Shown: positions 1 through 12,438, counted from the stretch's first letter. The stretch is 64,000 bases of DNA from Moniliophthora roreri (GCA_001466705.2 LATX02000200.1:1860001-1924000); one strand, 5' to 3'. Notes: generated by a model not told the origin, from the letters alone. Made by a program: numbers and translations.

Positions 1-359
1 GGTCGCTCATATCGTTTCTTCAGGGCGGTTTGTGGATTCGGGCTAAGGAAGCTGAAGAGGGTGGGTCATGAGCTGGCTGCCTTGCTGAACTTCCGTATCT
101 GTATTTACTGTTTCGATTTGCCTGTATATAATCTGTGGAATTCGGAGTGACTGTGGCCTAAAGGTACATGTAGTTCGGTCACTGGATGCATGTTGTTGGA
201 AACGCATGTCCAATTCGTTACTTATATGAAGAGCCCTTATGAAGAGCCAGGGGAGGAGAGCCCATAAGTATGGAGGCATAAGTCGTGGCTGTGTTCCTTT
301 GTAATCACGCGCTCTTTCTTCCATAACTTCCACTACTGTGCAGACCGTGAACTTGGACA
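1..359. other. Upstream region of SNW1, no gene seen
   Basis: I see no convincing gene here. The only long open frame (minus strand) has no ATG near its start and its product is not recognisable. The stretch ends directly at the SNW1 start codon and probably serves as its promoter and 5' leader. Confidence 0.4.
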
Positions 360-2362
360 ATGAGCGCCTTGGCTGCGTAAGTTACAAGATTTATTCCTCT
401 TGGAGGTCCTTTTCTGATGATTGATTTCCTCAGTGTACTCCCTAGCCCTATCTACACTGCTTCGGTTGAAGGCGAGGAAGTTCCTCAAACCAGTTATGGC
501 GGACCTTCACAGCAAGTAATCGCAAGAAACGTTATTCCACCATATGGTCAACGTAGTGAATGGAAACCGACACGACAGGAGGACTTTGGTTAGCTCGTTG
601 CATCTTTCTGTCCAGGTATTTATTGACGAACTCTTCAAACAGGTGATGGTGGTGCTTACCCAGAATGTCATGTCGCTCAATATCCGTTGGATTTAGGGAA
701 GAAAAAGGTGCGTAACCAGTCATACTCTTAGCTCTGCATGCTTACAGCTACTAGACTGCTTCGGGGAACACACTCGCTCTTCAAGTGGATAGCGAAGGAA
801 ACGTTCGATACGACGCCATTGCTCACCAAGGCCAACGACCCGATAAAATCATCCAATCCCAATTCAAGGACCTTGTTCCCCTCGCCCATCGCAAAGACCT
901 TGATGACACTGACCGCACAATGGAAAGACCTTCAGAAGAGGAAGTCCAGGCAACGGCGGAAAAAACCCGGGCAGCGCTCGAGAAGCTCGTCAATGGAAAA
1001 ATCAAGGCAGCTCAGCCAAAAAATGTACCGGACAGTCAAGGAAAGACGTCGTTCATACGGTATACACCTGGACAGCAGAATGGGGATGGATTGAAGCAGA
1101 GGATCATCAAGATGTCTGAGGTAGTTGAAGATCCTCTCGAACCACCGCGTTTCAAGCACAAAAAGCTTCCTCGAGGTCCACCAAGCCCACCTCCTCCGGT
1201 TTTACGCAGTCCTCCTAGGAAAGCGACCGCTGCTGAGCAGAAGGAATGGATGATACCGCCTTGCATATCCAACTGGAAGAACAACAAGGGTTTCACAATA
1301 CCTCTAGATAAACGGCTGGCCGCTGATGGTAGAGGTCTTCAAGATGTGAGTGACTCATTCTAAGTTAACCTCACTTTACTAATTCTATGCTTTTACAGGT
1401 ACACATCAATGACAACTTCGCGAAGTTCTCCGAAGCCCTATTCGTTGCTGATCGTCATGCTCGCGAGGAGGTCCGTCAACGATCACTTATGCAACAAAAG
1501 CTGGCCCAGAAAGAGAAGGAGGCCAGGGAGGAGAACCTTCGTATGCTTGCACAACGTGCTCGCGAAGAACGAGGTGGCATCGCGCCTAAACCTTCCGCCC
1601 AAAGTCAAGCTGCTATGAAATCTTCGTTAGCTGCATACGGTAGCGATAGCGAGAGTGGTTCTGAGTCGGAAGCTGAGTCTGTTGACAGCGCGGAGGATTC
1701 TGAGGCGAGGAGAATACGCGATGAGATGCGGGCAGAGAAGAGACGAGAACGACAGCGAGAGATGAGGATGAACAACATGGGTGCGGAGCAACGTGCCAAG
1801 CAATTAGCACGACAACAAAATCGGGATATATCTGAGAAGGTTGCTTTGGGTCTTGCGAAACCTACGTTATCGAAGGAGTCGATGCTGGATTCGCGGTTGT
1901 TCAACCAAGAGTCATTATCAAACAGTTTTGCTGACGATGATGCCTACAACCTCTACGATAAGCCGCTCTTCCATGGATCAACGGCAGCAGCAGCTATCTA
2001 CAAGGCACGCGGTAACATTGCAGATGGCAATGATGAGTCATTCGGTGGAGGTACCGATGAGGGTATCGGGAAGGCGCTGGACAATGATCGGTTCAGCCTT
2101 GGCAAACCTAAAGTCGGGTTCGAGGGTGCTAATGATCAGGAAGTCCGGGAAGGACCTGTTCAGTTCGAAAAGGACACTGGAGACGTGTTCGGTGTCAACC
2201 AGTTCTTGTCAGAAGCAAGTACAGGCAAGAAGCGGGGTTTGGATTCAGGCGGCGGGTGAGTTGCTTTTCACTCTTCGTTGAGATTGGACTCATAGTTGCT
2301 TTCTACCCAGGAGTGGATCACGGAAACGTCAACAGCTGGATAGAGCTGAGGATAGGGAATGA
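360..2362 (+). CDS. prp45: SNW1/SKIP (Prp45) splicing factor
   Basis: This is the SNW-domain protein of the spliceosome (Prp45 in yeast, SKIP in animals), a nuclear factor of the activated spliceosome that also acts as a transcription co-regulator. Six exons join cleanly: 360-376, 434-588, 643-707, 755-1345, 1399-2255 and 2311-2362, giving 578 residues. Family landmarks are the N-terminal PPYGQR and EDFGDGGAYPECHVAQYPL, the core VDSEGNVRYDAI, the PPCISNWKN motif and the long charged helix from DRHAREEVR onward. A Ser/Glu-rich acidic patch lies near 1630-1710. The C-terminus is short and basic (KRQQLDRAEDRE). The start follows from the MSALAAVLPSP N-terminus, split by a GTAAGT intron. The gene is convergent with cyclin L; the two stop codons lie about 27 bp apart. 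Assignment is firm. Confidence 0.95.
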
Positions 2363-2389
2363 TTGTATATTGCCATTATATGTTACATA

Positions 2390-3391
2390 TTATCGATTGC
2401 TCGTATCAGGATGTTCTTCAAGCCATTTCCGCACGCCTTGCTTTGTTATCATAGTAATTACTCTTTTTCTGTCCTTTTCATCGCGTTCTCGGTACAACCT
2501 CATGATGTAGCCGCACACACTCCAAAGATCGTCCCATTCAGTGTCAAAGAGTTCCCACCAGCAATGTGGCGGTTTGGACGGTAATGAGATCTTCAGGAAG
2601 CGGGTTGTGAGGTATATTGCGGCGGAGACTATTGTCGGCACCTGGTACAGGGCGTATACAGGTGTCTGCATACTGCAGTATCTGTTAGTGAGATCCTAGT
2701 TGAGTTGACGGAAGTAACACACGCATCATTCAAGTATCCCCAAGCTCGGGCGCAAGCATCTTCTCGATTCGTTAGGCCCAGCACCCGAAGATAATTTATC
2801 AGCGTTCCATAAGGCAACACGACATGAACGTTGAATCCCAGTCGCTTGAGGATCTGCATTTCTGCAACGACGAGTGCATCCTTCAAGTCATAAAAAGTCG
2901 AGCCAAAGTAGGACATTGGTGCGTATCGGAATTCTGAGTTTCCCGTGTGTGACTCTTGTTGTTGTATGAGATCATAGACATTAACGAGATCCCGCATACG
3001 GATAGGACACTCTTCGAGTTTGGAGGCGAGGTAAAGGGCACCCATCCCAATGTCCTGTGGACGCGAACCGTCAGCGCGAAGAAATGAGGCGCAGGGGATA
3101 TAAGACCCACACCAATCCCAAACTGCTTCATAGATGAAACATGCCAGAACCGCTGGTAAAGAATCTGAGCAGTAGCCACTGCAACTTGTTTCCTGCGCAT
3201 AAAAATCAGACTGACATGGAAAGACCAAATGCCCTTCAAACTGACTGCTTCAGTAGTATCCCTGCCTCCTGAATTAGTTTTGCACCGTACGCTCGTAGGT
3301 CTTCTTCCAGGTCTGTGGGTATTTTGTCCTCTCCTGACGGCGTATTTTCTATTTGGGAAAGGGTAGCAAGTGGATACAGATTTGAAGACAT
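2390..3391 (-). CDS. Cyclin L-type cyclin
   Basis: This is a cyclin-box protein of the L/K/T (transcription and splicing) group, best matching cyclin L, the partner of CDK11-type kinases in pre-mRNA splicing. The first exon (3391 down to about 3246) encodes MSSNLYPLATLSQIENTPSG. It joins through a GTCAGT intron to KQVAVATAQILYQRFW, then to DIGMGALYLASKLEECPIR, a clear cyclin box (alpha-1 and alpha-2 helices with the L-A-S-K-x-E-E core). A second cyclin fold follows, with MQILKRLGFNVHVVLPYG and YLRVLGL. The last exon (2390 to about 2672) ends KWLEEHPDTSNR. Unlike animal cyclin L there is no long C-terminal RS tail. It is nuclear by family. The neighbours SNW1 and an RS-rich protein are also RNA-linked. 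Cyclin K is the main alternative name. Confidence 0.85.
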
Positions 3392-3627
3392 TTAGACTAC
3401 TGCACGAAGAAACCAATGAGAAGTCTCCAACGACCAATCGAACTGACGAACTTGTATTCTATAAAATTCCCTGTATGCCCTAGATCCTCCAAGTCTTGAT
3501 AAGAAGTTTCTCTGTGCACCGGTGTGGTGATTGTCGAAGAAGAAAAATATGACGCGTGAGATTCTGACAAATAGGTTGCACAATTTCTTGCACCTGCAAC
3601 TTGCCTGCGACATCGACCTTCACGGCA

Positions 3628-5486
3628 ATGGCAGACCTTCCGCCTCGCCCAAACTTTGAGCCTCGGCCGTCAGAACGTCCCAGGCAACTTGGTCCTCCAG
3701 ATGACAGATTGCCCTCTTCTTCCTATGTCCCAAGAGATCGTTACGAGCCTCGGAGAGACTATCGCAGGGACTATGATCCACGGGATTCACGAGATTATGA
3801 CAGGGACAGACGGCCTGGTTGGGATAGGGATAGGGACAGGGATAGGGACAGGTACCCTCCCAGGTCGCGGTCTAGAGGCCGTTATGATCCAGAGCTCGAC
3901 AGAAGGGGTCCTCCAGCGTATGACAGAGACAGAGACCGTGGAAGACCAGAATACGACAGAAGACCTTTGTCTCCTCGATCCTATGACAGAGAACGAGATA
4001 GATCGTATCCATCTTCTCGCTACGATAGACCACCACCAGAACGAGCTTATGACAGGTATGCCAGAGATTATTCATCGTCGAGCTGGAGGCGTTCACCAGC
4101 ACGCTCAAGTACGTGGCATCTACTTTTTTTTTTTTACCATTCGCAGACGTTCTCACTGAATAATATTACAGGCTACAGACGCGACTCACGGTCACCTCCC
4201 AGACTTCCGCGTCGACGAAGCCGTTCGCCACTACCGTATCGTAGACCTTCACGGTCACCTCCTCCAAAACGCCTGAAGCTTGGAAATCACTCTATTGGAA
4301 GTCCACATTCATCACGCTCCTCACCACGCCACCGGTATCGCTCACCTTCACCGCGATACGACGAAAGGCGTAGAAGTACATCTCTAGACCGCCACTCTCG
4401 TCGTCATTCTCCTCCGCCACGTCCATCGTCACGGAATAGCAGACACGAATCTCAACTCGAACATGGTGAACACCGTAGTAGCTCTCGTGCTCCCAACACA
4501 AGAAGTCCAGAGCCATCCAGGGAGACTAACGACCACGAAAAACCCGCAAGCCGCAGTCAATCCCCGCGGAGAGATGATCATTCTCACGGCCGTTCTCGTG
4601 CCTCTCCACCTTCACCCATACCACAATCGAGCACAGACTCAGGTTCTGACAGTCGACGAACAGAGCAGACACAAAGTAAAAGTGATGTATCGCCAATGTC
4701 ACCGTTGGCTGTACCTACACCTTCCGGTGGAACACCAAAAGTAACGAGCACCCCGTTGCCTGTGAAACCCACAGTGGATACAACATCTTATTCATCTCCA
4801 TCTCATCCTTCACGGCATACGACCGTGGCCGACCAGACGCCACAATTACCCCCAAGGCAACCTCGCAACTACCGTGGAAGAGGCGACTTCCGTGGTGGTC
4901 TGCGAGGATCCTTAAGAGGTGCAGAGCCTCCGCGAGGTCCTCGTAATTGGGGTCCACCAGCAACTGTGGTTAGCACTGCAACACCTGTGAGCGGATCACA
5001 TCCATCACCCTCGACACCGGTATCTGCACCGGCTCCCCAAGGGAAAGATAGCTTACCGCCTACGCCATTACAGCCAGCAATGGTTCCAACTACCCTTTCA
5101 GGTGACATTCTGATCGAACCTTGGGACTCGTTTGTGGATAAGATGCCAACACAAGCAAAGGAGCTTGGACGGGCTTGCAAGAACTATATGAGACAGGTTA
5201 GTTGAATCATTCTCCATATCATGACATAGAATTACTAACACCTCCGGTTTGCCAGTTCGACATGATGAATAAGGAGTACATGGCGCTTCAGAGAGAGTAT
5301 AAAGCAGTGTATAGAGCGACACGCCGTGCTTTACATGAGTTTGATGTGTCTGCAATTGACCTACGCGCTGCAGAGGCACGTCGAAAGTATACCTCACAGC
5401 AACATGATTTGGCAAAGTTGGGTCGCCTAGGGATTGATGCTGGAAAGAATGGGGATCTCGATGTAATGGCGTACGTGGGGTATTAA
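3628..5486 (+). CDS. Arg/Ser/Asp-rich (RS-type) protein of unknown function
   Basis: This is a low-complexity, highly charged protein. The ATG at 3628 gives MADLPPRPNFEPRPSERPR. Residues up to about 160 are runs of RD, DR, RY and DYDRDR. After an intron (4109-4171) come SR/SP-rich repeats (RRRSRSP, SRSPPPKR), then a Pro/Ser/Thr-rich stretch and RG-rich patches (YRGRGDFRGG, RGSLRGAEPPRG). The C-terminus is a structured helical segment starting GDILIEPWDSFVDKMP, interrupted by an intron (5197-5255) and ending VMAYVGY. RS and RGG content is typical of nuclear RNA-binding or splicing-speckle proteins, but I see no RRM, PWI or other named domain, so the function is inferred from composition only. 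The 63-nt intron has no in-frame stop. A TATA-less promoter is shared with divergent cyclin L (about 240 bp between start codons). Confidence 0.75.
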
Positions 5487-5939
5487 TGGTGTACCCTTTC
5501 GAGGAACTCCTATCGTAATTCTTGGCTATGTAGCATATTAACCGATCAAAGCGAGACTTGTCCCTTGAAGATTCATGATTATTGATACTCTGAAGTTTGC
5601 ATTGCATTGTAGCATGTAATTGAATACACACAAAAGATTATGCTTGTTCCTCCGCCCCGTTCTCCACGCGTGTCCTCGACGCGCAGATCCGGCATTCGAT
5701 GAATCGCATCAGGTTACATCCAAATCTGGACTGAACCAAAACCGCGAGATCCAGGTACAGCTTCACTTGGGAAGCGGTTTGCATTCCATGTAGGTTTTCA
5801 CGGGATCTATGGGAAGAGCGCAGAAGAATCCGAGGGACTGTTTCAGCAGAGGTGATACGGAGCATTCCGAGGCGCGAAAGATAGTACATAAGGATGTTGA
5901 AGAGCGACACGTCAGCGAAAAATGTAAAGAATGGAGAAC
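5487..5939. other. Intergenic; open minus-strand frame without recognisable product
   Basis: This is 3' flanking sequence of the RS-rich gene. A 102-codon minus-strand frame covers about 5640-5946. It has one hydrophobic stretch but no recognisable family and no clear ATG context. It may be the 3' part of the weak minus-strand gene described next. Nothing else is supported. Confidence 0.3.
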
Positions 5940-6266
5940 CTGTCAACGCACCTGCATCGATTCAAACAGCCTCTTCGAGTTCATTTGGATCTGAAAATAG
6001 CAAGATTTGGTTTTCAAGGTACTGGCGCGTCAGGAGTACTTATGCTCACTATCATGCATTCTCTACTCTGCGGATATTCACGACATATTTCGGAAACTGG
6101 CGCGTCTCGCTCGCTGTCGAAGGTGTATCGTGTATTTGGGTCCTTCTGTAACCAAGCTTTGCTTAGAAGTTTTGTGAATCAGATAAAGATCTCTCACAGC
6201 AACGAATGACTTTAAGACTTCATCAGCATTGTCTTTGGGCTTGAATTTTGAGGAGGAAGTGTTCAT
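5940..6266 (-). CDS. Possible small hypothetical gene
   Basis: A minus-strand ATG at 6266 starts MNTSSSKFKPKDNADEV. Splicing out a GTGAGA...ACAG segment of about 50 nt gives a continuation KDPNTRYTFDSERDAP and CREYPQSREC. A second possible intron then leads to IQMNSKRLFESMQ. The product would be a soluble protein of about 90 residues. I recognise no domain. Support comes only from intron-like signals and a plausible amino-acid composition; it could be a spurious frame or a decayed gene. Confidence 0.2.
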
Positions 6267-6299
6267 CGTTTGCAGGAAGGTTCCGGGAGGATGACGTCA

Positions 6300-6710
6300 C
6301 GGTCGACAGCGGCGCTAGCTCCTTACGTCAAATCTCGTTTCTCTTTCTGTCCACCACGGTCAGACGGATTACGAGGCATTAAATTTCTATCATAAGGTCA
6401 GTGTAGAGCCACTGTGATTGGTCTGTATTCATTTTTATGATCTACAGAACCGATTTATCACTTGGACAAGTCGTGAGGCAAGTCTGCAAACCTTGGATCC
6501 TCGTATCGATAGGCGAAGCTTCCACTTGATTGCTCAACTATACGGGAAGGAAGTTCGGTACTACGTCGAAGGAGTCATCTAGTGGTTATTCAGTAGGGTC
6601 ATATGCATCAGATTTAAACCCAGCCGCAGTCTAGCACCTGTCTACATAAAGGCCGAGCACTAGTGGACTCGCGCGTTTCTATTCCTTAATCAATCTCAGC
6701 AACCTTCAAC
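6300..6710. promoter_or_regulatory. Upstream region of Argonaute gene
   Basis: There is no coding signal here. The ATG at 6711 is preceded by the pyrimidine- and A-rich leader usual for this genome. A TACATAAAGG stretch about 70 bp upstream of the ATG could act as a weak TATA-like element. Confidence 0.3.
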
Positions 6711-9700
6711 ATGCATGGCGGACGCGGGCAAGGCCCGAGACATCATCAAGGACAGCAGTATCCTCAAGGATCGAGGCATCAGCAAGGCCACTCTTCATCA
6801 AGATCTCATCAAGGACTGCCGCATACTCAATCCAATGTACCTGTAAACCCTGGCGCCGTTGTCGTCAAGACCAACTGCTTCCTGATCGAACAGTAATAAT
6901 TCCGCCAGATGTCTGTCGGCTCTTACTAAACAAAGGGTTTTAGACTTCCCCGGAAGAAGTATCATCAGTACAGCAGTGAGTTCATTATCTATTGTCATTC
7001 AAGCCGGTAATGATATCGATCCACAGTCAGTGAGTTATCAAATCACCATGCCGCACAATGCGATTCTTAAAGGCGGGAAGGCATTTCCCCCGAAGTCCGA
7101 GATTTCAGCCGACGCCAGGAGATCATTCACAAATTACGAACCATTTTCGCGCCAAACATTTTCTCATCGCTACCGATATACGACGGCCGAAACCTATTAT
7201 ACGTTCATTCAGAAGTCCGAGAGGGTTCTGTGAGTGCTTATCATTTTTGCATTCTGCTTCCCACCGATACATCACTTTCCATAGCACCTCGTCAATGTGC
7301 TTAATTCAACTGCAGTTCCATCTCCAGTTGAAGGTCAGAGAGGAACCTACAGAGTCTCAATAACCAAGACTAGTGGGGCTGTGATTAAGCCATAGTGGGT
7401 CTGCCTCCTCCTTCCATCTTTCATCCAATTAAATGACTCTGCCTAGCCATCTGCCTTCATTGATAGGTAGTTATGCTCAAGATCCTAACATGTTGACTGA
7501 GATTGCAATGTCAACAAACATCCTTCAGTTAATACTAAAGCAAGATGTCAATCAGTATGTTCACTGCTTTCCTTATCCATTCCTGAACTGAGACTGATCA
7601 TAGAAAATATCCACACAATGCTCGAGCTTTTTATAAGCAAGATGGTTATAGAAGGGCTGGAAGAGGACTTGAGCTGTGGCGAGGTTACTTCTAGTGTGTT
7701 TTTATACATTGTCATTCAACTTGAATCCTCAATGGCATTCAGCTCCGTCAGGCCCACTATTGGGAAAATGATAATTAACCTGGACACTACAATGACTGCA
7801 ATGTGAGCCTTTTCTCTGACAATATATTTGTCTGTTGCTCATCTCCCTGTCCCCAGTTATCAACGAGGAAACTTGGTTCAGCTTGCTATGGACTTTCTCG
7901 ACAGGGGAAACCAAAACCCTCGACAAGCCCTCAACTTGCAACCAAGAACACCAGATTACGTTAAACTTGAGCAATTCCTTAAGAATGTTAAGATCCTTGT
8001 CCACACCACAGGGAGGACCAAAGTTATCCGTGGCCTCGAATCTAATGCAGATGGTTTTGTATTCACAAATAGAGATGGAGATCAGGTCACTGTTGGGGTA
8101 TCTTGCTTCTCTGCTTTGGGATGCAATCCATGCTAAATCTATTTGCAGCAATACATGGAAAAAGCTTATAATCTTCGACTCCAGTTTCATAACATTATTG
8201 GTGTACGGCTCACTGGTCCCAGGGCAGATCATCCAGAAATTGTTCCCTTGGAACTGTGTGAAGTAAAGCCAGGGCAGCTGTATAAGAAGAAGTTGCCCCA
8301 AGGATTGACAGAAAGTGCCCAAAGCTTTGCAACAATGAAGCCAAATGAGCGCATGTCACACATTGAAGGTCAAAAATCACCAGTATGTTTCAACTCTGTT
8401 GTGCATATATATCAGCACTCACTGGCCCCTTTCACAGATCCCTGAATTCATTTACTCAGAATATGTTGTTCAGGCTGAGATGAAGATCTCCCAGGTTCCC
8501 ATAGAGATCCAGGGTAAAATTTTGCAGCCACCATCCATCAGGTTTGCATACCCTCGTGAGCTTTCTGTCAGTGCCCATGTCATGTCCAATAGAGCACTTT
8601 CTCATAGCTTTGTTGTACAGCCACATGCTGGGTCCTGGAATGTTGTTGGAGGTAAACTCTTTCAACCAAGCAAACTTCATACTTGGGCAGTAGTTTGGTT
8701 TGTGGACCTCTCAGTGGATTCTGTAAAGCGGTACATCAAGGGACTGCAACAAAGTTGTGCTGACCTAGGTTTGTCATAGCCTCTGCTACACTGATTGGAA
8801 TCTGATATGTTGCCAGGCATGTTCTCTCAAGGTACATTGGAAAGGTCTGTCTTGCTAATTGGCACATCTCATACCTTTGAACATAGGAAGGATGGTGGAC
8901 CCTGTAGCCTACCAAGCTGGTCATGGTAATAATCCTGAAAAGGTGAGCTCAATGGAGCATGATGTGTGTATACCTCTGCTATAACCCTCAAAACTTTCAG
9001 GCACTGCAGCAAGCCTTGACAGAGGTGTCAGAGAAAGCCCAGGCTGCAGGATTAGGCCCTCAGATTCTGCAACATCTCATTATCTTGGTCATTTTGCCCC
9101 CAAGTGCAGAAGAAGTGCGTAGGAGAGTCAAGCACTGGTCAGACATCACAAAGGGTAAGATTTCAGATTTGATGCTGGTCCTTGCCCTAATCAAATGGTC
9201 AGGTATACGCACCCAATGTGTACGAATTGACAAGTTGAGTAAAGCAAATAACCAGTATCACAACAATGTTGTTCTCAAGTGTGTTTTCTTGTTCATCTGT
9301 TTCACCACTGTACATGTGTGCTCAGATATTTCAAAGACTCAATGCCCGACTTGGTGGACAAAACTTTGTGGCAGGTTCGCCTGCCATAGATTGGTTCAAG
9401 CAGAAAGCTACTATAATCATGGGTGTGACTCTTATCAGCCTGCAAATTGATAGTGTCTTACGCTGTAATAGGTGCCGATGTTGGTCACCCAGGTCCTGGT
9501 GTTCAGAGGCCATCGGTTACAAGCCTTGTCTGGTCATTTGACCAAGAAGCTACTCGTTACTGTGCAACTACCCGCATTCAAGACCCTAGAGTTGAGCATA
9601 TTCACGATCTGGGAGATATGGCAAGAGCGGCTGTCGAAGACTTCATGTCTGCCAACCTCAAGGTAGGAAAAGATGGCAAGCCTATTATAGGAGCCAATGG

Positions 9701-10689
9701 TGCACCTGAACAAGTGTTACCTCAAAGAATCATCTTCTTCCGGGATGGTCTAAGCGAAGGAGAGTATACCGGTGTTGCTCGGGAAGAAATCAAGGCTCTC
9801 AAAGGTATGCCTCAGTTTACCGCAGCAACGACTGCGCTGATATAAGCGTAGCTGTATGGGAGCAACGCGGCGTTCGCATTGACCTTACCTACGTGATCGT
9901 CGGCAAACGGTAATTGATTAGCAATTTACGAGTCCCATGCACCTCAATTAACATGGCATTACAGGCATCACATTGCATTTTTCCCCGACCGGGACAGGTG
10001 AGCAAATTCAGACTGCTTCATCGTAACAAAGTGATACAAGTGTAACAGCTACGCCAATGACGGGAAAGGAAATGCAAAGGCAGGGTTCGTCGTTGATACG
10101 GAGTTGGCCAGTCCTTTAGCGCAAGATTTCTATCTCCAATCCCATGCGGCAATCATTGGCAGTGAGTATCTTCAGGCTGATGCTGTTCTCAATTCTGAAG
10201 CGCCTTCAGCTTCCCGCTCAAGCCACTATATATTGATGTTGGATGAGAATAGCCTGGGATTGCAGCAGTGAGATGAATGATTCTGTATTGACACTACTAT
10301 TACTATTACTGAAAACATCGCTCGCAGCCTCCAAGAACTGGCGTACAGCCTTTGTCATGTATACGCAAAAGCTACCAGATCGGTTTCCATTCCAGCTCCA
10401 GTTTACTGTACGCTGTCTTTATTTCATTCTCTATCCGCGATTGCTCAACGCTCTGATCTTCTAGATGCCGACGTGAGTGAAGACTATTGAGCATTCACAC
10501 AATTATACAAACATCTTGATCCAGCTTGCATGTGATCGCCTCAAATTTCATATAGCACACGACGACAGACGTGTTCATCACTCGGACAGCTCCACTGTTG
10601 GCGGCGAAGAAGAGTTTGACCTGGATCTCTGGAGAGCAGCCTACGCTCCTGTCAACGGCAACGTTCTTAGATCAATGTATTTCATTTGA
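6711..10689 (+). CDS. Argonaute, small-RNA-guided endonuclease
   Basis: This is a full-length eukaryotic Argonaute, the RNA-interference effector that binds small RNAs and cleaves or silences matching transcripts. It is split by roughly 16 short introns. Order: a Gly/Gln/His-rich N-terminus (MHGGRGQGPRHHQGQQ); N domain with VKTNCFLI, ISPEVRDFSRRQEIIHKLR and RGTYRVSI; linker L1 with SVRPTIGKMIINLDTTM (about 7738-7803); PAZ (about 7850-8260); L2/MID (about 8440-9250) with VRLTGPRADHPEIVPLELC before it; PIWI from about 9320. Slicer residues look present: Asp in ADVGHPGPG (about 9472), Glu in RVEHIHDLG (about 9590), Asp in IIFFRDGLSEG (about 9735) and His in SRSSHYILMLDEN (about 10220). The end NVLRSMYFI matches the usual RTMYF tail. 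Exon joins around 6960-7080 are uncertain. No stop or frameshift is forced. It is most likely cytoplasmic. Confidence 0.93.
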
Positions 10690-11048
10690 GTCGGTGCGTG
10701 CACTTCATACCAACCTTGGCCTGACCGAGTCGTTGATGATGATTTGCTAGCGTTATGTATCACCCTCAAACTGGCAGTAACCACCACATCATTCATGCTG
10801 TATTATCATGCATTGTGCATTGTGTAAACTTTCATGTAAAATATTACTATACACACGAGCATGAGTTCCGAAGACCTCGCCCTTAATGAGTCTGGGGCGG
10901 AAGCAATGACGGAACACGGGCCACCGCCGTCTTCCGACCGATCGATGTCGATATCAATCTAGTTCCGGAAGAATCTTAAAACCTGACTCGCTCAGAGTCA
11001 GAGTCGCCCACTTCTGAACCTCTACCACTACTTATCTCGCTCTTCGGG
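10690..11048. other. Intergenic between Argonaute and Pdx1
   Basis: No gene is seen. The stretch holds the Argonaute 3' flank and the Pdx1 promoter. No unambiguous TATA box is visible. Confidence 0.35.
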
Positions 11049-12438
11049 ATGGCTACTCCAGCATCAACAACACCGATACCACAGGGTGCAGGGTCATCCA
11101 CTAATCCTTCAGTCGCACCTGCTAGGTCGAAGGATGGCGGTTCAGGAGGAAGCGGAGTCGGAGGATTTGGGGTGCGTATCCCCTGCTTTGCCTTTTCTGA
11201 ATAAGCTTCTTATATTTTCATTTGCTATTCATGGCACGATACGCGGAATAGGTCAAATCCGGTCTCGCCCAAATGCTGAAGGGAGGCGTCATTATGGACG
11301 TTGTCAATGCCGAGCAAGCTAGAATAGCTGAAGAAGCGGGTGCTTGTGCAGTCATGGCTCTGGAGCGGGTCCCTGCAGATATCAGAGCCCAGGGTGGTGT
11401 CGCGAGGATGGTGCGCTACATAATATCTTCTCGACTAGACAAAGATATTCATTGCGAGCTCGCAGAGCGATCCTAAACTCATTAAGGAGATCGTCGATGC
11501 AGTGACGATACCCGTAATGGCAAAAGTGAGGATTGGACACTTTGTTGAGGCTCAGGTGGGACTAGTAGTATCGTCTTGTTGCGGTAACGTGATTCGATGT
11601 CGCGCGAACAGATCCTACAATCGCTCGGTATTGACTACATCGACGAATCGGAGGTTCTTACCCCTGCAGACGAGGAGCATCACATCAACAAGCACAACTT
11701 CAAAGTGCCTTTTGTGTGTGGTTCGCGCAACCTCGGTGAAGCGTTGCGAAGGATCTCGGAGGGTGCTGCGATGATCAGGACCAAAGGCGAAGCTGGCACA
11801 GGGAATGTTGTCGAGGCGTGCGTGATTCGTTCTGATAGTACACCTGGATTACTTACCTTGATGCAGTGTTCGCCATTCACGGGCGATAGCCTCTGAAATC
11901 CGAAAAGCTTCGGCCATGAGTGAAGAGGAGTTGTACACCTATGCCAAAGAAATTCAAGCGCCATTCCACCTTTTGAAGGAAACAGCTCGCCTGAAGCGAC
12001 TTCCCGTTGTAAATTTTGCTGCTGGAGGAATTGCTACGCCAGGTTAGTCCACTTTGATTCAATGTAACCGCGGGTCAGGTCTGATATGTCACTATTCCGT
12101 TTTTGTAGCTGACGCAGCACTGATGATGCAACTTGGATGTGACGGTGTTTTCGTTGGATCAGGTATCTTCAAGGTACGATTATGTGCAACAGTCTTCTTC
12201 TTCTCTGACGATTTCCCAAGTCCGGAGACGCAGCCAAGCGCGCAAGGGCCATTGTACAGGCTGTCACTCACTACAACAACCCTAAGGTACTTGCGGAAGT
12301 ATCGGAAGACTTGGGTGAAGCGATGGTTGGCTTAACCATGTAAGTCTCATCTTTCAGTATTTAGGAAGACCGCCGACTCCGATGTTTTCTAGCGACGAAA
12401 ATTTGAAGGGTGGACATTTAGCAACAAGGGGTTGGTAA
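11049..12438 (+). CDS. pdx1: Pyridoxal 5'-phosphate synthase subunit Pdx1/Snz
   Basis: This is the synthase subunit of the DXP-independent vitamin B6 pathway. It makes pyridoxal 5'-phosphate from ribose 5-phosphate, glyceraldehyde 3-phosphate and ammonia supplied by Pdx2/Sno. The protein is a (beta/alpha)8 barrel of about 330 residues. It starts [15 protein letters not shown] with a Gly/Ser-rich leader, then [60 protein letters not shown] (the MAKxRIGHxxEA signature, with the catalytic Lys), [46 protein letters not shown] and the end [14 protein letters not shown]. Seven or eight introns split it. All conserved blocks are in frame, so the gene is intact. No Pdx2 partner lies in this window. 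Confidence 0.96.

Noticed and set aside
43..360. 105-codon minus-strand frame upstream of SNW1
   Set aside because: It starts at TTG rather than ATG, has no recognisable product and overlaps the SNW1 promoter.
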